The notes under the pieces were generated by a model. That model searched no databases. It was not told the origin of the DNA and saw only the letters and a list, made by a program, of their open reading frames with translations. A DNA stretch of 64,000 bases from Arachnopeziza araneosa (taxonomy: Eukaryota; Ascomycota; Leotiomycetes; Helotiales; Arachnopezizaceae): the NCBI GenBank assembly GCA_003988855.1, contig QYAI01000004.1, positions 744,001 through 808,000 of the forward strand. Reading direction: 5' to 3'. The number at the start of each line of letters is the position of its first letter. Within the stretch, counting starts at the first letter, position 1. The translations under genes and the position numbers were made by a program. This document shows, one piece after another, positions 57,827 to 64,000 of the stretch.

Positions 57827-58093
57827 GACTTCAAGAGGCTGATGGCAATCATTGCAATGTCTCTGCTCTAAAGCCTCAGGCACTTTGTGCTGGTATTCGG
57901 CATATTCAGACCATTCAAGTTTCATCCGAATCTCGATAGATTGGACCTTTTGTGGGCAAAGGAGATGAGATAGAGATGAAGAACCAAATATCAAGTTGAG
58001 ACTTTGCTACTTCTTTGATGGATTGAACCTTATCCTCATAATTATGGTTTATATCCCAGTACGCAGCTTTCTACGATGCAGAAAGTCTAGCAT

Positions 58094-59271
58094 CTATCTA
58101 CCATAAGGCCCAGTAAGTTTTGGCGCAAGGCCCAACCCCTTTGCTTCATATAGAGTATTCATAACACTACCTTGTAAAATCAACACATCGGTAGCGATGC
58201 TGATCATATGGAACCCATCATCGCTGTACTTCTTAGATTGCGCCCCAGAAGTACAAAAGATACCTGCCTTTTTCCCCGCCGCATTCGCAGCCTTCAAGAC
58301 CTTTGCAATGGCCGCCTCGAGATCATCATGCATCACACCATTGATGATCGGATGCCCAATATTATTCCCAAGATCAAAAGGTCCAACAAAAAGAACATCA
58401 ATGCCTGGAACCGCGGCAATTTCATCAACAACTTCTAGAGCTTCTTTGGTTTCAATTTGTACCATCGTGATGAGAGCATCGTTCGCCTGCTGAAGGTAAT
58501 CAGTAGATCCAAGTGATGCATGAAACCTCGAGTGCGGAAATGGACTACCAAATCCTCTTTGACCATGCGGAGGAAACTTGGCGCTATGAACGAGCTTCTT
58601 TGCATCTTCTGCAGTGTAAAGAAGCGGAACCAAGATGCCATGGGCTCCTGAGTCGAGGGCACCTATTTTGATACGGTGAGCCGTTGTTCACATGCGCGAT
58701 TTCGCTTCTATCTTACGCTTTACCATGAATCCTTGGTTATCTGGGATACGCACAATTGGGCTCACACTCATAGCCGCTATCGCCTGGCAAGTTCAGCCAA
58801 AGGAACTGAGAAGAAAGGTGTGTATCACGTGTAACATACCGGAACAGCTTCGTGCATAGCAGCATCTGCTCATTACGGTATTAATCCAAGTCAAACATCT
58901 ACTCAGAGCATAATAAACCAAAATCAGGTCAATTACAATTGGAGTCGAAGACTGAACTTCAAGGTAAAGCCTGATAGTATACAAGCTGTGGAAGAAAGAT
59001 GGTGTCTCTTACCATCCATGTTCCCATGTTCACCTGAACACAATTAGAATAGCCCAGCTTTGACACGTTACTCACAGTCAACCATCACCCAGTCTACACC
59101 AGTTGATGCAAGAGCCCTCGAGACATTTGCGCCTGGAAGCATCTGCCTGAGCTGAGGTCAATTAAGGTTTCAATCCTTCTCTTCGCCAACCTACCAGCAG
59201 CCCAAACTCGGTCCCTCCGTCTTATCAAAGCTCACCTTCAGGCGATTTGTCGACTTCATTGTCGATGCCAT
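58094..59271 (-). CDS. HpcH/HpaI aldolase/citrate lyase-family protein
   Basis: Class II (metal-dependent) aldolase of the 2-dehydro-3-deoxy-glucarate / 4-hydroxy-2-oxoheptanedioate type, cleaving a 2-keto-3-hydroxy acid to pyruvate and an aldehyde. The exons are 59271-59195, 59146-59076, 59033-59013, 58865-58840, 58783-58717 and 58662-58094, giving 276 aa, all in phase. Exons 3 and 4 are micro-exons of 21 and 26 nt. Visible motifs: GCWQMLPGANVSR, VDWVMVDCEHGNMDD with the catalytic His, PIVRIPDNQ and VPLLYTAEDAKK. The core is VQIETKEALEVVDEIAAVPGIDVLFVGPFDL, shown here in two parts: VQIETKEALE (metal Glu) and IDVLFVGPFDL (metal Asp). The physiological substrate is unknown; sugar-acid or aromatic catabolism are both plausible. 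Gluconokinase lies 2.5 kb away but I would not link them. Confidence 0.9.
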
Positions 59272-60668
59272 AATCAGCTCTCTGGTGCCAAACCCCACCC
59301 AGAACTTGTTTCTTTTGGCTCTTGATCTTAGAAGTTGGAATGACTGTCTCAAAAGGGGTCTCTGCATATGGGTAACCATAGAGAGGTGTTGAATCTTGTT
59401 ATGTTTCACAAGAACGGGATGTCGTCTGGTTGCGATGCCGGGGTTCCCCACACTCTATCTGCTCATCCCGCTTCCCAACCCTGGTGGCGTTTATTTTTAG
59501 TGGAGGGGGAGGAGGATCCTTCGACGGGATGGCTCCCCTCCTTTACTTCAAGATTGCCTCGGGGAGCCAATCCTCTTCCGCTTGAGCTTACAGTTATTGA
59601 GTTGAACGAAGTGCACTCGATCCCAAACTGTCCCTCAAACCGAAGCACGCCTGTAGTTCTTTTGTGGGAAAGATATCTCGAGGTGTAACCCAGAAGGTTG
59701 TCGTCGTCGAAATGAGGGAATTTTCGGCGAAGCCTCTCTGTTCTGGCGGTGTAAAGTTGAGGGGCAGTTCGGCCAGCTACCATCAAAACAGAATACCGAA
59801 GCAGTCGGATCGCGGGACTTTATTCCTTAGGCCAGCTACCCTTTTGTTGGGAAGATCTACAAGCTTCTCTTGAGGAGTGAGTTGCGATCTCGAATAGGAA
59901 TGCTCCACAATGTCAAGCACAGGTGTTCCCGCAATTTCTCCACATGAGAAGAATGGCTTGCATGCTTTTTGATTTTTCTCACTCTGGACAAATTTGAGGC
60001 TCGACTCGAGATGGCGGCGTGGGGGAAGCGTCATTCTGTAAGGAATAACGCAAAGCACCAAGTCCCAAAGAAGGTGAGACCCGGTTTCCGCGGATGCAGG
60101 GCAGCAACTTTTCACCTTCAGATTTCACAATATCAAGACATCCGATTTGTCCAGTGTAAATGCAGAGGTGATGAGGACCTGTTCTCCCTCGAAGGTCATC
60201 TGCTTTTTGAATTTCTCAAGGAGCTGGAGCGGTGTAACGTAAGACAAACATCCGTCGTCAAGCACGCGACATTCTTTTGTGGTCAAGTCGTCGATGGTAA
60301 GAGTAGTGGGACTAGAAGGTTAGCATAGACTTCTTCTCGTGGGAAGTTTTAGCAAAAGCTTGGACGGCGACGACGTTAGATGGCCCTTTGAAGATTTTCC
60401 GACGGCCGTGAGAGCTTCCAAGCCCAACACCCCCACGACGGCCGACGGCCCACTTCTACCAGGGCGCATGCACAGGTCTTGAATTGGAGACGTCACCATC
60501 AGTCAAGCAATCGGCCTGGAACCACAGTGTTGGGTGGTACGGTGGTGGAGAAGGAGGGGGTGCATTTCCGGCCATGGTTCGCAGCCAAAGATTCTTCCTC
60601 AACCCATTGTCGTACTCTTCAGGCTCCAGAGGCAATTTGAATGAAAACAACCACCATGGGCAAACTGT

Positions 60669-60711
60669 CAGCAGCAGCAGCAGCAGCAGCAACCGCCGCC
60701 GCCGCCGCCGC
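60669..60711. repeat. compound CAG / CCG trinucleotide microsatellite
   Basis: Seven CAG units are followed, after AAC, by about six CCG units. The run is outside any supported gene. Confidence 0.9.
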
Positions 60712-61202
60712 TCCAGAACTGTTGGGCTGATTGCATATATTGACCAAGTGCAAGTGCTCCGATATCGAAGGATCTATTTTGCCATCCCACGCCTAAATAC
60801 CATGCATGCGCGAATTAAAATCCGGTAAAGTTTTGGGTGAAAAGCTGAGCCCAGGAACTTTCATCGCAGACTCCAGCATCGCGTTGTGAGTGGCCCAGCT
60901 GGCATCATATCCTTGATTACCCAGATGGCTTGCACCAAAACACGGCCCGCTTGCAGATGGATTCCTTTTGGATGTGACCTGGGCACTTGGACGATTTGGG
61001 AGACTTTGCTCGCTTTTCTTCATCCGCAAGGGCCTCAATAAGCGTCTGGCCGCGTGCCTCGGGGCTTGTGGGGAGTCAATCAACTCTCGGCGTGGCTGAC
61101 GTCTGTTGCCATGGCTCCTTCCAGCAGGACTCGCCGGCGCCTGAAAAACAGCCGGTGTCGAGTTGAGTCGCGTTCGAGTCAAGTCAAGGGCAGCGGTTAG
61201 GT

Positions 61203-61240
61203 TGGTTGGCTGGCTGGCTGGCTGGCTGACTGACTGACTG
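61203..61240. repeat. tetranucleotide microsatellite (GGCT/GACT)n
   Basis: Five GGCT units change into three GACT units, a single-substitution variant, in the distal promoter of the gluconokinase gene. Confidence 0.85.
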
Positions 61241-61519
61241 GATGGCTCGCTCCCTCGCTCTTTGACGGAGGAGGACGCAGGCAGGTAGGTGGTGCTGCAG
61301 ACCAGGAAGAATTAGCGCACACCCCAATTTGCAGGGATTTTCACCAAGATGCTCCAAACGGTTCGCTTTTCCTTCTGTCTCAAGAAAGCAAATTTTGGAA
61401 TCGGCCTAGTCTCGCCTGTGCATTACGGGCATGACGCTGGCTGGGGGGGAAGGAAAGGAAGGGGGGCAAGTTGGGCCTTCCCGTGGCAATGCCTTTTTCC
61501 TTTGCCTTTAAAAACTCAG

Positions 61520-61527
61520 TATATAAG
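61520..61527 (+). promoter_or_regulatory. TATA box of the gluconokinase gene
   Basis: TATATAAG, a strong TATA match, about 235 nt upstream of the ATG at 61762. The intervening leader is pyrimidine-rich. The spacing is long for TATA-to-ATG but normal for fungal 5' UTRs. Confidence 0.5.
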
Positions 61528-61761
61528 AGGACGCTGCGCCGACCCCAACTCGAGTATCCTGAATTGCTTCATGATTATTCTACATTGGTCCTTGCTATGA
61601 CCGCGAAAGTTTCTAGTTTCCTAAGTCAACTGATTACGCCGCTTCCTTTTCGTTGTCCACCTGATTCAAAGTGACCACTGTCTCGTGCTTCTCTACTTCT
61701 TGACTCGATCCTCGTTCCTTGATCACTTTGCTTCGACTCAAAAAGTCACCAATCCTCCATC

Positions 61762-62536
61762 ATGATGCTGTCATACGATAACCGTCCAGCAATGGCACAA
61801 GCACAGGCTGTTCTAGCACAGGCAGCCTTAGCACAGACTACTCTGTCACAAACTGCTCCGACGGCGGATCTTCTGCAACAATTTTCGTCCTCACCCTCGA
61901 ACAGCAGATCGATCCCTCTTCCTGCCACCACGCGTCAACCCAAGAGTCAAAACCATCACATCTGGCTCATCACTGGTCCCGCTGGTTGCGGGAAGAGCAC
62001 CGTTGCTCAGTACCTGGCCAAAGCCCTGGATCTCCCTTATATCGAAGGCGATGAGGTAAGCACCCCTCGGACTCACTGTCATCTTGACTAACCCCAGCCA
62101 GTTCCATCCCAAAGCCAACGTTGACAAGATGGCCCAAGGCATCCCCCTCACGGACGCCGACCGCTGGGACTGGCTCACCGCACTCCGCGAAGAATCATTA
62201 AGCCGACTCTCGTCCGGATCCCAAGGCGTTGTCCTCACCTGCTCCGCACTCAAGCGGAAATACCGTGATGTCATCCGCGTGGCTCCATATTATGACCATC
62301 ATGTCCTGGTACACTTCGTGTACCTCCACGCACCGGAAGACGTTCTCATGGCGCGAGTGGCTGCGAGAAAGGACCACTTCATGGGCGCCAAGATGGTACA
62401 CAGCCAGTTCTCGATCCTGCAGCCGCCGAGTCGTCACGAGACAGACGTCATTAGTATTGACGTGAGCGTTTCAATCGAGGAAGTCGAAAGGGAAGCCTTG
62501 TCTCGGATCCGTGCCGTGATTGAAGAAGAGTTATAG
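61762..62536 (+). CDS. gluconokinase with long N-terminal extension
   Basis: ATP-dependent kinase converting gluconate to 6-phosphogluconate, feeding the pentose phosphate pathway. Exons 61762-62055 and 62102-62536 give 242 aa, in phase; the acceptor is the second AG at 62100-62101. Walker A is GPAGCGKST (72-80). The family signature EGDEFHPKANVDKM is made across the junction. LTDADRWDWL, CSALKRKYRD and HFVYLHAPEDVLMARV follow, then KMVHSQFSILQPP. The catalytic domain starts near residue 65. Before it lies an Ala/Gln/Thr-rich extension with repeated AQ dipeptides (residues 11-33) and a Ser-rich linker, absent from bacterial gluconokinases. A second ATG at residue 11 removes only part of it. 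Confidence 0.93.
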
Positions 62537-63114
62537 AGGGATTCTTTTGCTTCTGGCATTTGTTTCATTGGAGTTGGGAAGTGGATCGAATATGGCTTGC
62601 GCTTATTCTCTGTCCCGGGCGTTACGTGCTGAACTTGCATATTTCTTTATCTCACTGCATCACCTAATACGTTGTCAATATTAGGCTTGGAATGGATGAG
62701 CATGCATTTATGCATTGCATGGGCTTGGAACCCCTGGTTTTCCTACAAAAGGCGTTATTGGACTTGATTCCCTACAATTCAGAGCTCAGGCTGGTTTGAT
62801 TAGACACCAGAAGACTTTAGAGTATGATTATTAATACTATGAGATGATTGACTGTTCAATTTTGCCTACTTTTGTTGAATCCATCCCAAAACCCTTTACT
62901 ATGTTCAGGACATGACTGATTTTATGTTCTGCCCTGCAGTCTGGACTCGCGCACTGTTTGGGTCCTTACGTGACAGCGCACCTCTGTGATACAAAGTGAG
63001 GCTCCTCCATTGTTCTTGCCTCCGGAGTACATTCCCGTACCACTAAATTACTACTACAGTAAACAGCTCAAATCACTGCAGCTGAGGAATCACAACATGA
63101 AGGCTGTGCTCCCT
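62537..63114. other. intergenic, convergent 3' ends
   Basis: A 578-bp stretch between the gluconokinase and E2 3' ends, AT-rich in its middle. No features. Confidence 0.45.
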
Positions 63115-64000
63115 TCATCTCAAATGCATCACCATAGAATCGGGGTCTTCTACAAAACCCCTCACCACTTCCGCAGCTCTGGCCATGGTCGCTCCATCGA
63201 TTACTCGATGGTCTGCACTCCAACTGAAATTGCAAACCTGTTTTGGTACAATCTGACCAGTAGGAGAAAAAGATGGGATTGTCCGCATCTTGCCCACACC
63301 GAGTATGGCAACCTCTTTCTCTACAATTACTGGTGAGACGTACGTGCCGCCTATGTTGCCAATATTGGAGACGGTTATGGTGCCTCCGCTCAAGTCTTGG
63401 CTAGTCAACTTGCCCGTTGAAGCGAGGGACTGCAGGCGGTTGAGCTCGGATGCTATGGAAAGGACGGTAAGATAGGAAACATTCTTAATTACGGGAACGA
63501 GGAGTCCCATAGGCGTATCCATCGCCACGCCAATGTTGTGCTGGCTTCGCATGACTAAAACTGGTTTTGAGGATGTAGTGTCAATATCAACTCTGGCGTT
63601 TAATGTTGGGTACTGATGTAGTGACATGGATACTGCTTTTATGATAAATGGCAAGAAGGACAGCTTCTTTACTTCGTTAATGGGGGTATTCGCTAAACCC
63701 TTATTAAGACGAGCGCGTAGTTCCGAGAGAGCTGAGAAATCAATCTCATCTGCGTAAAGAAAGTGTGGTATTGACAAGGATCTAGTCATTGTCTTAAACA
63801 TTTGATGCTGTGTATTCGACAGCTGAGCTATTGTCTCCTTTTGAGGCCCACTTTCCGAAGTAGAAGTGTATGCTTGGCTATTGATATTGGCGTGAGGAAT
63901 TGTATCCCTCTGTTTTGCAAATTGGTAAACGTCGTCCTTCATAACTCTTCCCTCTTTTCCGGTTCCAGTAACGTCTTCAATCTGAACACCCAATTCTTTC
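63115..64000 (-). CDS. lipoamide acyltransferase (E2) of a 2-oxoacid dehydrogenase, branched-chain type; 5' part outside window
   Basis: Core subunit of a mitochondrial 2-oxoacid dehydrogenase complex. 295 codons are present, and the frame runs off the right edge at 64000. The visible part begins in the peripheral subunit-binding domain (KELGVQIEDVTGTGKEGRV). A linker and the catalytic domain follow: SIPHFLYADEIDFSAL, LSFLPFIIKAVSMSL, HQYPTLNARVD, then ISNIG-type SNIGNIGGTYVSPV and the active-site SADHRVIDGATMARAAEVV. The SIPHFLYADEID segment favours the branched-chain keto-acid (BCKDH, DBT-like) enzyme over pyruvate or oxoglutarate E2s, as I remember these families. The lipoyl domain lies beyond the window. 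Confidence 0.9.
   Translation of the reverse strand, partial: KELGVQIEDVTGTGKEGRVMKDDVYQFAKQRDTIPHANINSQAYTSTSESGPQKETIAQLSNTQHQMFKTMTRSLSIPHFLYADEIDFSALSELRARLNKGLANTPINEVKKLSFLPFIIKAVSMSLHQYPTLNARVDIDTTSSKPVLVMRSQHNIGVAMDTPMGLLVPVIKNVSYLTVLSIASELNRLQSLASTGKLTSQDLSGGTITVSNIGNIGGTYVSPVIVEKEVAILGVGKMRTIPSFSPTGQIVPKQVCNFSWSADHRVIDGATMARAAEVVRGFVEDPDSMVMHLR

Larger units (their letters stand above)
59272..61761. other. 2.5-kb intergenic region with microsatellites
   Basis: No gene could be supported. Overlapping open frames on both strands of up to 129 codons have no family resemblance, start context or splice logic. It contains (CAG)7 at 60669-60690, a (CCG)n run at 60694-60711, and a (GGCT)n/(GACT)n run at about 61203-61240. 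The right end is the gluconokinase promoter with a clear TATA element. Confidence 0.5.

Noticed and set aside
59969..61182. Open frames of 110-129 codons upstream of gluconokinase
   Set aside because: They overlap antisense, contain microsatellites and have no recognisable domain; they are treated as promoter or intergenic DNA.

Overview
The window is nuclear DNA of a filamentous ascomycete (Pezizomycotina). Genes lie on both strands and carry short GT-AG introns, mostly 45-100 nt, with CTAAC/CTGAC branch sites. The fungal repertoire includes a PDR-type ABC transporter, chitin deacetylase, verprolin, a Zn2Cys6 regulator and GPI-type wall proteins. Placement near Leotiomycetes is only an impression. 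I see no rRNA, tRNA, CRISPR or intact transposon. Exon junctions were checked by hand for reading phase and for family alignment; accession-level orthology was not checked.

Layout, left to right. 0-6.2 kb: an unrecognised 487-aa protein, a secreted chitin deacetylase with three chitin-binding modules, and a Ser/Thr-rich GPI-type protein. 6.7-12.9 kb: a large disordered, internally repetitive protein of unknown role that lacks its own ATG, followed by about 3.3 kb of gene-poor DNA with two kinds of minisatellite. 12.9-22 kb: a PAP2 lipid phosphatase, an aldo-keto reductase with a possible mitochondrial leader, and a full-length PDR transporter. 22.6-31 kb: mitochondrial Hsp78 divergent from EF-1 beta, then EMC5 and the meiotic MutS homologue MSH5. 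31-36 kb: sparse, with a small wall-type protein and a 241-aa orphan. 36.3-43.3 kb: a patatin-family protein lacking both catalytic residues, the Paf1-complex subunit Leo1, a MOB-family kinase activator and a DUF3237 protein. 43.7-52.7 kb: ribosome-biogenesis factor ERB1, a Zn2Cys6 factor, the SURF4/Erv29 cargo receptor and verprolin. 52.9-64 kb: two membrane proteins of unknown role, a CHORD-CS cochaperone, a glutaredoxin-like protein, an HpcH/HpaI aldolase, gluconokinase and the 3' part of a lipoamide acyltransferase (E2).

Most genes are housekeeping and only loosely related: protein folding and translation (Hsp78, EF-1 beta, ERB1, CHORD), secretion and membranes (EMC5, SURF4, PAP2, patatin), polarity and actin (MOB, verprolin), chromatin and meiosis (Leo1, MSH5), cell wall (chitin deacetylase, GPI-type proteins). 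I do not see a biosynthetic cluster or a defence system. The least explained items are the catalytically dead patatin, the repeat-rich orphan with its adjacent minisatellites, and the membrane protein with an expandable 15-bp-repeat tail.
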